A stretch of DNA of 64,000 nucleotides, from positions 1,684,830 through 1,748,829 of the forward strand of contig NZ_CP016615.1 of assembly GCF_013377275.1 (NCBI RefSeq), given 5' to 3'. The notes below the pieces were generated by a model. The model ran no database searches, was not told the DNA's origin, and saw nothing but the letters and a program-made list of their open reading frames with translations. Shown in pieces: positions 9,207 to 17,810 of the stretch. The stretch's first letter is position 1. Each line of letters opens with the position of its first letter. The DNA is from Vespertiliibacter pulmonis (GTDB taxonomy: Bacteria > Pseudomonadota > Gammaproteobacteria > Enterobacterales > Pasteurellaceae). The position numbers were made by a program, and so were the translations under genes.

Positions 9207-9518
9207 ATGACATTAGTATATTCCACAGAAACTGGTAGAATTTTGCCAGAAAAAAGTAAAATAGAACGACCAAAAGGCGATGGTATTGTTCGTATTCAAC
9301 GTCAAACGAGCGGCCGTAAAGGAAAAGGCGTTTGTGTTATTACAGGGTTAGATTTAGATGATAAAGCTTTAGTTTCATTAGCTTCTGAACTTAAACGCCG
9401 TTCAGGCTGTGGTGGTTCAGTGAAAAATGGTATTATAGAAATTCAAGGCGATAATCGTGATCAACTTAAACAAATATTAGAGCAAAAAGGGTTTAACGTA
9501 AAATTTTCAGGCGGTTAA
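9207..9518 (+). CDS. yciH: SUI1/eIF1-like translation factor YciH
   Basis: A 103-residue member of the SUI1 family. YciH resembles eukaryotic eIF1 and in E. coli influences fidelity of start selection, though it is dispensable. The GRKGKGVCVITGL segment and the C-terminal LASELKRRSGCGGSVKNG-type core are typical. The spacing before the ATG shows no good Shine-Dalgarno (only TGGAAA about 10 nt upstream). The gene keeps its usual place after lapB but without pyrF. Confidence 0.92.
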   Translation: MTLVYSTETGRILPEKSKIERPKGDGIVRIQRQTSGRKGKGVCVITGLDLDDKALVSLASELKRRSGCGGSVKNGIIEIQGDNRDQLKQILEQKGFNVKFSGG

Positions 9519-9524
9519 TAAAAA

Positions 9525-9558
9525 CGGTAAGTTATTTATTACATATAATAACTTACCG
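9525..9558. terminator. Bidirectional terminator between yciH and bioD
   Basis: CGGTAAGTTATT (9525-9536) pairs over 12 bp with AATAACTTACCG (9547-9558). On the - strand it is followed by TTTTATTAA, so it suits bioD; it also lies 7 nt after the yciH stop. Confidence 0.75.
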
Positions 9559-9568
9559 CTATCTTAAA

Positions 9569-10288
9569 TTATTTTGAAAAATAATGGAGTAGGGGGTCTG
9601 GATAATTTATATATTCCGATAGATCTTTTTTATCAGGTGTACCTAAATAAGGAATTTTTCCTAGAAGAGGAGCATCAATTCGATTACTGAGCAGCTCAAT
9701 TAGTTCAAAATAGTGGCGTAAACCAGGATTTATACGGTTAGCTACCCATCCAATTAATTTCCCTCCTTGTTGCTGAATTGCATAAGCAGTCAGTAAAGCG
9801 TGATTTACACAGCCTTCTTTAATTCCCACAACAAGTACAATAGGCATATTATTACGCTTTACCCAATCTGCAAAACTTAACCCTTTATTAATTGGAGTTA
9901 GCCAGCCATAAGTACCCTCAACAATAACATTATTATATTTTTGCTGTAAACGTATTAAATCACGATCTAATTTTTGACTTGAAATATGACGAACAGCATC
10001 AAGTGCTGCAAATACAGGTGTACTTGAATGTATAAAAGAGTAGCTATTAATTTCTCGATAGTGTACAGGTAATGTACAACTCTTTTGGAGAATAAGTACG
10101 TCTTTATTATCTTCACAAGCATAGTCATCTGTATTGGGTGCAGTAGGAAGAGAGTCATCTCCACCGCAAGCAATAGGTTTATAACCCACTACAGGGATTT
10201 CATATTGGGATAATATTTGCAATAATGCTCGGGTAACAATTGTTTTACCTACATTTGTATCCGTTCCTGCAATAAATAATGCGGGCAT
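9569..10288 (-). CDS. bioD: Dethiobiotin synthetase (BioD2/YnfK-like)
   Basis: A 239-residue ATP-dependent carboxylase-like enzyme that closes the ureido ring of biotin (7,8-diaminopelargonate plus CO2 to dethiobiotin). The P-loop GTDTNVGKT is at 8-16, the substrate lysine in GYKPI is Lys37, and the acidic loop VEGTYGW has Glu124. The block VVGIKEGCVNHALLTAYAIQ followed by GWVANRINPGL closely resembles E. coli YnfK (BioD2), so this is the second-type paralogue rather than the classical bioD of a bioABFCD operon. GTYGW replaces the usual G(A/T)GGW. It stands alone, divergent from rnd; no bio neighbours and no BirA-operator-like dyad are seen upstream. Confidence 0.85.
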   Translation of the reverse strand: MPALFIAGTDTNVGKTIVTRALLQILSQYEIPVVGYKPIACGGDDSLPTAPNTDDYACEDNKDVLILQKSCTLPVHYREINSYSFIHSSTPVFAALDAVRHISSQKLDRDLIRLQQKYNNVIVEGTYGWLTPINKGLSFADWVKRNNMPIVLVVGIKEGCVNHALLTAYAIQQQGGKLIGWVANRINPGLRHYFELIELLSNRIDAPLLGKIPYLGTPDKKDLSEYINYPDPLLHYFSK

Positions 10289-10474
10289 TTTAATTCTCAG
10301 TAATCAGTAATAAAAATAGTAATGTATTTTAACTAATTTTTTACAAATTTTTCCTGTTCTGAATCAAATTTCTTGCAAAAATATTTTCATACTAATAAAA
10401 AGATACGTTGTAACGATTTTTATTGTTTCCTATTAAAAGTGGGTAGATAATAAGAATTTTTACTAATTTGCCTT

Positions 10475-10510
10475 TATAATAAGCCTAATTTTATGAAATT
10501 AGGAATAAAG
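10475..10510 (+). promoter_or_regulatory. rnd -10 element and RBS-occluding hairpin
   Basis: A perfect TATAAT lies at 10475-10480 with no convincing -35. Directly downstream CCTAATTT (10484-10491) pairs with AAATTAGG (10496-10503) over a TATG tetraloop; the 3' arm covers most of the AGGA ribosome-binding site (10501-10504) of rnd. Confidence 0.4.
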
Positions 10511-11644
10511 ATGGATAATCAGAACAATTTTATTTGGATTGAGAGTAATGAACAGCTTGAGAAAGCATGTAATATAATTCAGCAGGCAAATATTATTGCC
10601 CTTGATACTGAATTTGTTCGTATTCGTTCTTACTATCCTAAATTAGGATTGATACAACTTTTTGATAATAAAAATGTATACTTGATAGATCCCCTCGCAA
10701 TTACAAATTTTCAGCCTTTTGTGGAAATATTACGAAATCCAACTATTCTTAAAGTATTACACGCTTGCAGTGAAGATTTAGAGGTCTTTCAACACACCTT
10801 TCAACAACTGCCTGAACCGATGATTGATACACAAATAATGAGTAGTTTCTTAGGATTGGGAACTTCAGTTGGTTTTTCAAAATTAGTTTCTCATTTTTGC
10901 CAAATTGAATTAGATAAATCCGCTTCTCGAACTAATTGGCTAACACGTCCACTAACATCGAATCAGCTACAATACGCAGTCTCAGATGTTCGTTATTTAT
11001 TGCCTGTTTATACTCAATTACAAGCAAAACTGGCACAAACTCGTTGGCATAACGCCGTTATAGAAGAGTGTATTAACCTTAAAAATAAAAAAATAACCGA
11101 AATTGATAGTGAAAAAGCCTATAAAAAAATTACGAATGCCTGGCAATTAACCCCTCAACAGCTTTCTGTACTTCAAATATTAGAAAAATGGCGTATAGAA
11201 GAAGCTAAGAAACGGGACTTGGCACTCAATTTCATTGTAAAAGAACAAGCGTTATGGCAAATTGCAAAAACTCAGCCTAAACATACGGCTAGTTTAATTG
11301 AATTTATGCACCCAAATGAAATCCGACTACACGGAAAAAAATTACTTTTATTGGTTGAACAAGCAAAGCAAATTCCACCAGAAAGTTATCCAAACCCCAT
11401 TTCTCGTTTAATTGATATTCCATATTATAAACAAGAAATGGCTTTTTTACGTAATACTGTTAAACAATGTTCCCCAGAAGATCTTGCGCTAGAAGTTTTT
11501 GCGAGTAAGCGACAATTAGAACAATTAATTAAGTGGCAAATTGCTCAGCATCATCATTTACCAGAATTATTAATAGGTTGGCGAAAACCTTTTGGCGAAA
11601 AGCTATGGGAATTGTATCAAAATTTTAAAAAAGATCTCTGCTAA
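10511..11644 (+). CDS. rnd: Ribonuclease D
   Basis: A 377-residue 3'-5' exoribonuclease that trims tRNA precursors. The DEDDy active site is visible: Asp32 and Glu34 in LDTEFVR, Asp89 in HACSEDLEVF, and Tyr155 and Asp159 in YAVSDVRYL. Two HRDC domains follow (about 205-285 and 290-372), as in E. coli RNase D (375). An upstream in-frame ATG at 10493 would add six residues, but AGGA at 10501-10504 sits 6 nt before the ATG at 10511, so that start is preferred. The leader hairpin described separately may limit its translation. Confidence 0.94.
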   Translation: MDNQNNFIWIESNEQLEKACNIIQQANIIALDTEFVRIRSYYPKLGLIQLFDNKNVYLIDPLAITNFQPFVEILRNPTILKVLHACSEDLEVFQHTFQQLPEPMIDTQIMSSFLGLGTSVGFSKLVSHFCQIELDKSASRTNWLTRPLTSNQLQYAVSDVRYLLPVYTQLQAKLAQTRWHNAVIEECINLKNKKITEIDSEKAYKKITNAWQLTPQQLSVLQILEKWRIEEAKKRDLALNFIVKEQALWQIAKTQPKHTASLIEFMHPNEIRLHGKKLLLLVEQAKQIPPESYPNPISRLIDIPYYKQEMAFLRNTVKQCSPEDLALEVFASKRQLEQLIKWQIAQHHHLPELLIGWRKPFGEKLWELYQNFKKDLC

Positions 11645-11666
11645 AATAAAGCCCACAAAAATTTCG

Positions 11667-11682
11667 CATAATATATATTATG
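11667..11682. promoter_or_regulatory. AT-rich 16-bp perfect palindrome upstream of queF
   Basis: CATAATATATATTATG is a perfect palindrome 37 nt before the queF ATG; its right part contains TATTAT, a possible -10. No -35 is clear. It might be a promoter core, a site for an unknown dimeric regulator, or chance in AT-rich DNA. No preQ1-riboswitch-like structure is seen here. Confidence 0.3.
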
Positions 11683-11718
11683 TTAAATACAAAATTATTA
11701 AACAAAAAAGGATAATTA

Positions 11719-12564
11719 ATGAATTATGAACATCATAGCCTTAATACTCTTAAATTAGGTAAGTCAACAAACTATGCAGATCAATATGATCCTACCTTGC
11801 TACAAGGCGTTCCTCGTAAATTAAATCGAGATGATTTAGCAATTACAGAAAAACAGCCATTTACAAACGGTACAGATTTATGGACTGCTTATGAAATTTC
11901 GTGGTTAAATGTTAAAGGATTGCCACAAGTAGCTATTGCTGATATAAAACTAGATTTTCGGAGTGAAAATTTAATTGAATCTAAAAGTTTTAAACTTTAC
12001 TTAAATAGTTTTAATCAGACTAAGTTTTCATCGATGGAAGAAGTTCGTCGTATAATAGAAAAAGATTTAGTTAATTGTGCTAATGGCAATGTTAGCGTTA
12101 CGTTGTATTCGCTTCCCTACTATACAAATCAAAGAATCATTGCGCTTGATGGTGTTTGTATTGATGATCAAGATATTGAAATTAGTGACTATACATTTAG
12201 TCCTGAATTATTAATGAACATTACGAATGAATCAGAAGAAATTGTTCAAGAAAAACTGGTGAGCCATTTACTAAAATCTAACTGTTTGATTACTCAACAA
12301 CCAGATTGGGGAACTGTGCAGATTCATTATGTCGGCAAGCGGTTAGATCGTGAGAAACTTTTGCGTTATTTAGTCTCCTTTCGCCAACATAATGAATTCC
12401 ACGAACAATGCGTAGAACGTATTTTCTGTGATTTAATGAAGTTTGCTGCTCCTGAGAAATTAACTGTTTATGCTCGTTATACTCGCCGTGGTGGGTTAGA
12501 TATCAACCCATTTAGATCTAATTTTGAACAGCTGTCTGAAAATTACCGATTAGCACGCCAATAA
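11719..12564 (+). CDS. queF: NADPH-dependent 7-cyano-7-deazaguanine reductase QueF
   Basis: A 281-residue tunnelling-fold enzyme that reduces the nitrile preQ0 to the amine preQ1 in queuosine (tRNA wobble) synthesis. It is the long, bimodular type: the QueF signature [11 protein letters not shown] lies at 87-97 and the catalytic pair Cys189 and Asp196 in [11 protein letters not shown]. The C-terminal [13 protein letters not shown] region carries the substrate-binding residues. Length equals the E. coli YqcD type (282). The start has AAAGGA 8 nt upstream. It follows rnd by 74 nt and precedes ackA by 111 nt. Confidence 0.95.
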   Translation: MNYEHHSLNTLKLGKSTNYADQYDPTLLQGVPRKLNRDDLAITEKQPFTNGTDLWTAYEISWLNVKGLPQVAIADIKLDFRSENLIESKSFKLYLNSFNQTKFSSMEEVRRIIEKDLVNCANGNVSVTLYSLPYYTNQRIIALDGVCIDDQDIEISDYTFSPELLMNITNESEEIVQEKLVSHLLKSNCLITQQPDWGTVQIHYVGKRLDREKLLRYLVSFRQHNEFHEQCVERIFCDLMKFAAPEKLTVYARYTRRGGLDINPFRSNFEQLSENYRLARQ

Positions 12565-12584
12565 CGTAATCCGTTCGGTTTGTA

Positions 12585-12613
12585 TTTATTTCAAATATTA
12601 AAACAGCTATAAT
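12585..12613 (+). promoter_or_regulatory. Putative ackA promoter
   Basis: TTTATT (12585-12590) and a perfect TATAAT (12608-12613) are separated by 17 bp and lie 63 nt upstream of the ackA ATG. The -10 is convincing, the -35 weak. Confidence 0.45.
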
Positions 12614-12675
12614 AACAATTTTGTACGCTTTTCTTTGGCGTGTTGTATAAACTCCTCTAATTAGGTATTTTAACT

Positions 12676-13875
12676 ATGTCTAAAAATTTAGTTCTTATTT
12701 TAAACTGTGGTAGTTCATCACTTAAATTTGCTATCTTAGATCCTGTAACTGGTGATGAAAAATTATCTGGTTTGGCAGAAAACTTTCATCTTGAAGACGC
12801 TCGTATTAAGTGGAAATTAAATGGTGAAAAAGGTTCGGCAGATTTAGGTGCAGGTGCAGCCCACAGTGAAGCACTTAATTATATGGTATCAAATATTTTA
12901 AGTGCGGAATTAAAAGATCGTATTGGTGCTATTGGACACCGTATTGTTCACGGCGGTGAGAAATATACATCTTCAATTGTTATTACTCCGGAAGTTCTTG
13001 AAGGAATTAAAGCTGCCTCTGCGTTTGCTCCATTGCATAACCCTGCTCATTTAATTGGTATTGATGAAGCATTCAAAGCATTCCCTGAATTAAAGGAAAA
13101 AAATGTTGCTGTTTTTGATACGGCCTTCCATCAAACAATGCCTGAGCAAGCTTATCTTTACGCACTACCCCACTCTCTATATAAAGAACATGGAGTACGC
13201 CGTTATGGTTTCCACGGTACAAGCCACTATTATGTAAGCCGTGAAGTTGCAAAAATATTAGATATTGCTGAAAATAAAGTAAATGCGATTACTTGCCATT
13301 TAGGTAATGGTGCGTCTATTTCTGTTATCCGTGATGGGGAGTGTATTGATACCTCAATGGGCTTTACTCCTCTTGAAGGTTTAGTGATGGGAACTCGCTC
13401 GGGCGATTTAGATCCAGCAATCATTTTCTTTATGCACAATACCTTAGGTATGTCGATGGAAAAAATTGAAGAAACCTTGGTGAAAAAATCAGGTTTATTA
13501 GGTTTAACAGGAATAACTAGTGATTGTCGCTATGCGGAAGATAATTACAATAATACCCCTGAAGCTAAACGTGCAATGGACGCATTCTGCTACCGTTTAG
13601 CAAAATATATCGGTGCTTATATGGCAATCATTGGTGATCATTTAGACGCTATCGTGTTTACTGGTGGTATTGGTGAAAATTCTTCACTTGTTCGTGAATT
13701 AACGTTAAATTATCTAAAACTATTCGGCATTAAAGTAGATGGTGAGAAAAACTTGGCCGCCCGTTTTGGTAAAGAAGGTGAAATTACTGCTACAGATTCT
13801 CGTTTCCGTGCATTTGTTATTCCTACTAATGAAGAATTGGTCATTGCACAAGATACATCAAAACTTGCTTTATAA
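12676..13875 (+). CDS. ackA: Acetate kinase
   Basis: A 399-residue ASKHA-fold kinase converting acetyl phosphate and ADP to acetate and ATP, the energy-yielding last step of acetate overflow. Both PROSITE-type signatures are present: NCGSSSLKF (about 10-18) and RYGFHGTSH (about 175-183). The adenosine site TGGIGENS lies near residue 330. Length equals the E. coli enzyme (400). It is followed by pta after 72 nt, but with a terminator hairpin in the gap, so pta expression is probably partly independent. Confidence 0.98.
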   Translation: MSKNLVLILNCGSSSLKFAILDPVTGDEKLSGLAENFHLEDARIKWKLNGEKGSADLGAGAAHSEALNYMVSNILSAELKDRIGAIGHRIVHGGEKYTSSIVITPEVLEGIKAASAFAPLHNPAHLIGIDEAFKAFPELKEKNVAVFDTAFHQTMPEQAYLYALPHSLYKEHGVRRYGFHGTSHYYVSREVAKILDIAENKVNAITCHLGNGASISVIRDGECIDTSMGFTPLEGLVMGTRSGDLDPAIIFFMHNTLGMSMEKIEETLVKKSGLLGLTGITSDCRYAEDNYNNTPEAKRAMDAFCYRLAKYIGAYMAIIGDHLDAIVFTGGIGENSSLVRELTLNYLKLFGIKVDGEKNLAARFGKEGEITATDSRFRAFVIPTNEELVIAQDTSKLAL

Positions 13876-13885
13876 GTGCTAATTG

Positions 13886-13905
13886 AACCTGCCATTTGGC
13901 AGGTT
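13886..13905 (+). terminator. Intrinsic terminator between ackA and pta
   Basis: AACCTGCC (13886-13893) pairs with GGCAGGTT (13898-13905) over an ATTT loop, followed by TTCCTTTTG. It lies 10 nt after the ackA stop and 42 nt before the pta start; it may attenuate readthrough. Confidence 0.75.
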
Positions 13906-13947
13906 TTCCTTTTGTATTCTACCCTATTTCAAAATTTGGAAAATGTT

Positions 13948-16083
13948 ATGTCAAGAACAATTATTTTGATTCCAACAACATCTGGTGTTGGATTAACTAG
14001 CGTCAGCCTTGGTTTAGTGCACGCTCTTGAACAGAAAGGTGCAAAAATCGGCTTTTTAAAACCTATTGCTCAATCTATAAGTGCAGAAGATACTTTAGAT
14101 AGAACAACGGCGATTATTCGTTCAGCGCAAACCACAGAAACTGGTGAACCAGTATTATTAAGTACTGCAGAATCACTCATTGGACAAAACCAATCTGATG
14201 TGTTGCTTGAACAGATTGTTGAACGATATCAACAACTTGCAAAGAATTGTGAAATTGTCATTATCGAAGGGTTAATGCCAACACGTAAAAATTCTTATGC
14301 AAACAGCATTAACTATGAAATCGCTCAAACATTAGATGCGGATATTATTCTAGTAACTGCTCCGGGTGCAGATAAACCATTACAATTAAAAGAGCGAGTA
14401 GAAGCGGTCGCATCTGAATTCGGTGGTCGTCATAATCCAAATCTACTTGGTGTGATTGTCAATAAATTTAATGCACCAGTTGATGAAAGTGGACGTACTC
14501 GCCCAGATTTAACTGAAATTTTTGATTCATTTCATCATAGTACTAATACAACAAATGAAGTTGAAAAACTATTTAGTACAAGCCCAATTAAACTATTAGC
14601 ATGTATTCCTTGGAACTCTGATCTTATCGCTACTCGCGCAGTTGACCTTGCTAAACATTTACAAGCTGCAATTATTAATGAAGGTGAAATTTCTTCTCGC
14701 CGTATTAAATGCGTAACATTCTGTGCAAGAAGCTTACCTAATATGGTAGACTACTTCAAAGCGGGTACTTTATTAGTAACTTCTGCAGATCGCCCGGATG
14801 TTCTTGTGGCTGCTTCTCTAGCGGCAATGAATGGTGTTGAACTTGGTGCGATTCTATTGACGGGCGGATATAAAATTGATTCGCAGATTGCAAAACTTTG
14901 CCAGCGGGCCTTTGAAACAGGTTTACCAGTATTCCGAATTGAAGGCAATACATGGCAAACATCATTAAGCCTACAAAGTTTCAGTTTAGAAGTTCCTTTT
15001 GATGATAAAGAGCGAATTATTGCAATTAAAGAATATACCTCGGCACAAATTGATCCACAATTTATTGATGCCATTTCATCGGGAACTGCACGGGCACGCC
15101 GTCTTTCTCCTGCTGCTTTCCGCTATCAATTAACTGAATTTGCTCGAGCAGCCAAAAAACGTATTGTTCTTCCTGAAGGTGATGAACCACGTACGGTTAA
15201 AGCAGCAGTACTTTGTGCTGAACGTGGTATTGCAGATTGTATTTTATTGGCAAATCCAGATGAAGTTCAACGTGTTGCTGAAGCTCAAGGCGTACAACTT
15301 GGTAAAGGTATTACAATTATAGATCCTGTTACTGTGCGTGAAAAATACGTTGATCGCTTAGTAGAATTACGCAAAAATAAAGGAATGACTGAAGTAGTTG
15401 CTCGTGAACAGCTAGAAGATAACGTTGTTTTAGGCACGATGATGTTAGAGTCAAACGAAGTTGATGGATTAGTTTCTGGTGCAGTGCATACAACAGCAAA
15501 TACTATTCGTCCACCAATGCAGATTATTAAAACTGCACCTGGAAGCTCTATTGTATCATCTATTTTCTTTATGCTATTACCAGACCAAGTATTAGTTTAT
15601 GGAGATTGTGCGGTAAATCCAGATCCAACTGCAGAACAATTAGCTGAAATTGCAATTCAATCAGCAGATTCAGCGAAATCTTTTGGTATTGACCCTCGTG
15701 TTGCTATGATTTCATATTCTACAGGAACATCAGGTTCAGGTGCAGATGTTGAGAAAGTTGCAGAAGCAACTCGGATTGCAAAAGAAAAACGTCCAGATTT
15801 AATGATTGATGGCCCACTACAATACGATGCCGCAATTATGGAAGATGTTGCTCGTTCTAAAGCACCTAACTCCCCTGTTGCTGGTAAAGCAACTGTATTT
15901 ATTTTCCCTGATTTAAACACGGGTAATACAACTTATAAGGCTGTACAACGTTCTGCAGATCTCGTTTCTATTGGCCCAATGTTACAAGGTATGCGTAAGC
16001 CAGTGAATGATTTGTCTCGTGGTGCATTAGTTGATGATATTGTTTATACCATTGCATTAACAGCTATTCAAGCAACACAATAA
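13948..16083 (+). CDS. pta: Phosphate acetyltransferase
   Basis: A 711-residue enzyme exchanging CoA for phosphate on acetyl-CoA to give acetyl phosphate, the substrate of AckA. It has the long three-part form. An N-terminal P-loop-like BioD-related domain starts [26 protein letters not shown]-type middle domain spans about 220-330, and the C-terminal PTA/PTB catalytic domain (about 385-711) carries the [10 protein letters not shown] and YSTGTSGSG motifs. A GTG at 13876 extends the frame by 24 codons, but the ATG at 13948 gives the family N-terminus and the E. coli length (714). Codons are well adapted, as for ackA. Confidence 0.97.
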   Translation: MSRTIILIPTTSGVGLTSVSLGLVHALEQKGAKIGFLKPIAQSISAEDTLDRTTAIIRSAQTTETGEPVLLSTAESLIGQNQSDVLLEQIVERYQQLAKNCEIVIIEGLMPTRKNSYANSINYEIAQTLDADIILVTAPGADKPLQLKERVEAVASEFGGRHNPNLLGVIVNKFNAPVDESGRTRPDLTEIFDSFHHSTNTTNEVEKLFSTSPIKLLACIPWNSDLIATRAVDLAKHLQAAIINEGEISSRRIKCVTFCARSLPNMVDYFKAGTLLVTSADRPDVLVAASLAAMNGVELGAILLTGGYKIDSQIAKLCQRAFETGLPVFRIEGNTWQTSLSLQSFSLEVPFDDKERIIAIKEYTSAQIDPQFIDAISSGTARARRLSPAAFRYQLTEFARAAKKRIVLPEGDEPRTVKAAVLCAERGIADCILLANPDEVQRVAEAQGVQLGKGITIIDPVTVREKYVDRLVELRKNKGMTEVVAREQLEDNVVLGTMMLESNEVDGLVSGAVHTTANTIRPPMQIIKTAPGSSIVSSIFFMLLPDQVLVYGDCAVNPDPTAEQLAEIAIQSADSAKSFGIDPRVAMISYSTGTSGSGADVEKVAEATRIAKEKRPDLMIDGPLQYDAAIMEDVARSKAPNSPVAGKATVFIFPDLNTGNTTYKAVQRSADLVSIGPMLQGMRKPVNDLSRGALVDDIVYTIALTAIQATQ

Positions 16084-16098
16084 TTATTTACAATAATG

Positions 16099-16122
16099 AA
16101 AATGCCCGAATATGGGCATTTT
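16099..16122 (+). terminator. Intrinsic terminator of pta
   Basis: AAAATGCCC (16099-16107) pairs with GGGCATTTT (16114-16122) over GAATAT, ending in TTTTTATC. It lies 15 nt past the pta stop. Confidence 0.88.
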
Positions 16123-16185
16123 TATCTCAAGAAAATGCAAATAATTGAGTAAACTTATCGCTTGTTAGTTGAAATAAGTATTAAA

Positions 16186-16209
16186 AAAGCCCCTATCTCA
16201 AGGGGCTTT
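16186..16209 (-). terminator. Intrinsic terminator of the aceEF-lpdA operon
   Basis: AAAGCCCCT (16186-16194) pairs with AGGGGCTTT (16201-16209). Read on the - strand the stem is followed by TTTTAATAC (T-run continued from the stem), 25 nt after the lpdA stop. Confidence 0.88.
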
Positions 16210-16234
16210 AATTATTTATTGAAAACAATATTTA

Positions 16235-17659
16235 CTATTTTTTCTTCGCTTTAGGATTTGGAAGGTCGGTAACAGAACCTTCAAAAATCTCTGCTGCAAC
16301 GCCAACAGATTCGTGCAACGTTGGGTGTGCGTGAATAGTTAATGCGATATCTTCGGCATCACAGCCCATTTCAATTGCTAAACCAATTTCACCTAATAGC
16401 TCTCCACCATTTGTACCAACAATAGCACCACCTAAAATACGGTGAGTGTCTTTATCAAAGATTAGTTTTGTCATACCTTCTGAACAATCTGAAGCAATAG
16501 CACGACCTGAAGCAGCCCAAGGGAATTTAGCAACTTCGTAATTTAATCCTTCTTGTTTACATTCTTTTTCTGTTTTACCTACCCAAGCAACTTCTGGCTC
16601 AGTATAAGCAATTGATGGAATAACTTTTGGATCAAAATAGTGTTTTTGTCCTGCAATAACTTCTGCAGCGACATGGCCTTCGTGAACACCTTTGTGTGCT
16701 AACATTGGTTGCCCAACAATATCACCGATGGCAAAAATATGCGGTACATTGGTACGCATCTGTTTATCTACATGGATAAATCCACGCTCATCAACTTCAA
16801 CACCTGCTTTATCTGCATCAAGTAATTTTCCGTTCGGAACTCGTCCAATTGCAACTAATACTGCATCATAGCGTTTAGTTTCATTGGCTGCTTTACCTTC
16901 CATTGATACATAAATACCATCTTCTTTTGCTTCAACGGCAGTTACTTTGGTTTCTAACATTAAATTGAATTTTTTCTCAATTTGTTTAGTATAAATAGCA
17001 ACAACGTCTTTATCGGCTGCAGGAATAACTTGGTCAAACATTTCAACAACATCAATATCTGATCCAAGTGAATGATATACCGTACCCATTTCTAAACCGA
17101 TAATTCCACCACCCATAATAAGTAGTTTTTTCGGAATTTCTTTTAATTCAAGAGCATCTGTTGAATCCCAAACACGTGGGTCATCATGTGGAATGAATGG
17201 TAATTGAATTGGGCGAGAACCTGCTGCAATAATTGCATTATCAAATTTAATTGTGGTGGTATTACCTTCACTGTCTTTTGCAACCAAGGTGTTTGGATCG
17301 GTAAACGCTGCTAAACCTTGTACTACCGTTACTTTACGCATTTTAGCCATACCAGCTAATCCATTCGTTAAGCGAGAAATAACGCCTTCTTTGCCTTTAC
17401 GAACTTGCTCTAAATCAATGGTTGGTTCTCCAAATGAGATACCGTGATGTTTAATATTTTTTGCTTCTTCTAATACTTTTGAAACGTGAAGTAACGCTTT
17501 AGAAGGGATACAACCTACATTTAAACAGACTCCACCAAGTGTTGAATAACGCTCAACGATAACGGTTTCTAATCCTAAGTCAGCACAACGGAATGCTGCT
17601 GAATACCCTGCTGGCCCTGCACCAAGTACAACGACTTGTGTTTTAATTTCTTTGCTCAT
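16235..17659 (-). CDS. lpdA: Dihydrolipoamide dehydrogenase (E3)
   Basis: A 474-residue FAD-dependent disulphide oxidoreductase that reoxidises lipoyl groups of the pyruvate (and 2-oxoglutarate) dehydrogenase complexes with NAD+. The FAD-binding GAGPAGYSAA motif is at about 13-22. The redox-active disulphide is in GGVCLNVGCIPSK, the NAD-binding GGGIIGLEMG follows, and the C-terminal HAHPTLHES carries the His/Glu dyad. Length equals E. coli (474). It is the third gene of the aceE-aceF-lpdA cluster and has AGAGGT 5 nt before the ATG. An uptake-word dyad lies between it and aceF. Confidence 0.98.
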   Translation of the reverse strand: MSKEIKTQVVVLGAGPAGYSAAFRCADLGLETVIVERYSTLGGVCLNVGCIPSKALLHVSKVLEEAKNIKHHGISFGEPTIDLEQVRKGKEGVISRLTNGLAGMAKMRKVTVVQGLAAFTDPNTLVAKDSEGNTTTIKFDNAIIAAGSRPIQLPFIPHDDPRVWDSTDALELKEIPKKLLIMGGGIIGLEMGTVYHSLGSDIDVVEMFDQVIPAADKDVVAIYTKQIEKKFNLMLETKVTAVEAKEDGIYVSMEGKAANETKRYDAVLVAIGRVPNGKLLDADKAGVEVDERGFIHVDKQMRTNVPHIFAIGDIVGQPMLAHKGVHEGHVAAEVIAGQKHYFDPKVIPSIAYTEPEVAWVGKTEKECKQEGLNYEVAKFPWAASGRAIASDCSEGMTKLIFDKDTHRILGGAIVGTNGGELLGEIGLAIEMGCDAEDIALTIHAHPTLHESVGVAAEIFEGSVTDLPNPKAKKK

Positions 17660-17755
17660 TTTTACCTCTGGAATAGGCTGTTCATTGATAATTTGTTATT
17701 TATTTTACTACTTTTAACAATTTAATAACGAGAACAAGATCACAGAATAACAAAT

Positions 17756-17798
17756 AAGCGGTCAGATTTTTGTAAAATTTGCAGAAATCTAACCGCTT
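17756..17798. repeat. Inverted uptake-word pair between aceF and lpdA
   Basis: AAGCGGT (17756-17762) pairs with ACCGCTT (17792-17798), and after one mismatch AGATTT pairs with AAATCT. The right arm is an exact uptake word, ACCGCTTGT (17792-17800). There is no real T-run in the - direction, so this may be a processing or attenuation hairpin rather than a full terminator. Confidence 0.7.
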
Positions 17799-17810
17799 GT
17801 TATTATTAAA

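Noticed and set aside
10289-10492. BirA operator for bioD
   Set aside because: No TTGTAAACC/GGTTTACAA-type dyad in the divergent spacer.
11645-11718. preQ1 riboswitch before queF
   Set aside because: No preQ1-I-like stem with the A-rich tail can be drawn; only an AT palindrome is present.
12900-12908. AAGTGCGGA as a Haemophilus-type uptake word
   Set aside because: One mismatch to AAGTGCGGT and isolated; the other uptake word is used throughout.
14751-15074. Open frame of 107 codons on the - strand inside pta
   Set aside because: Antisense shadow of a strongly conserved coding region; no start signals.
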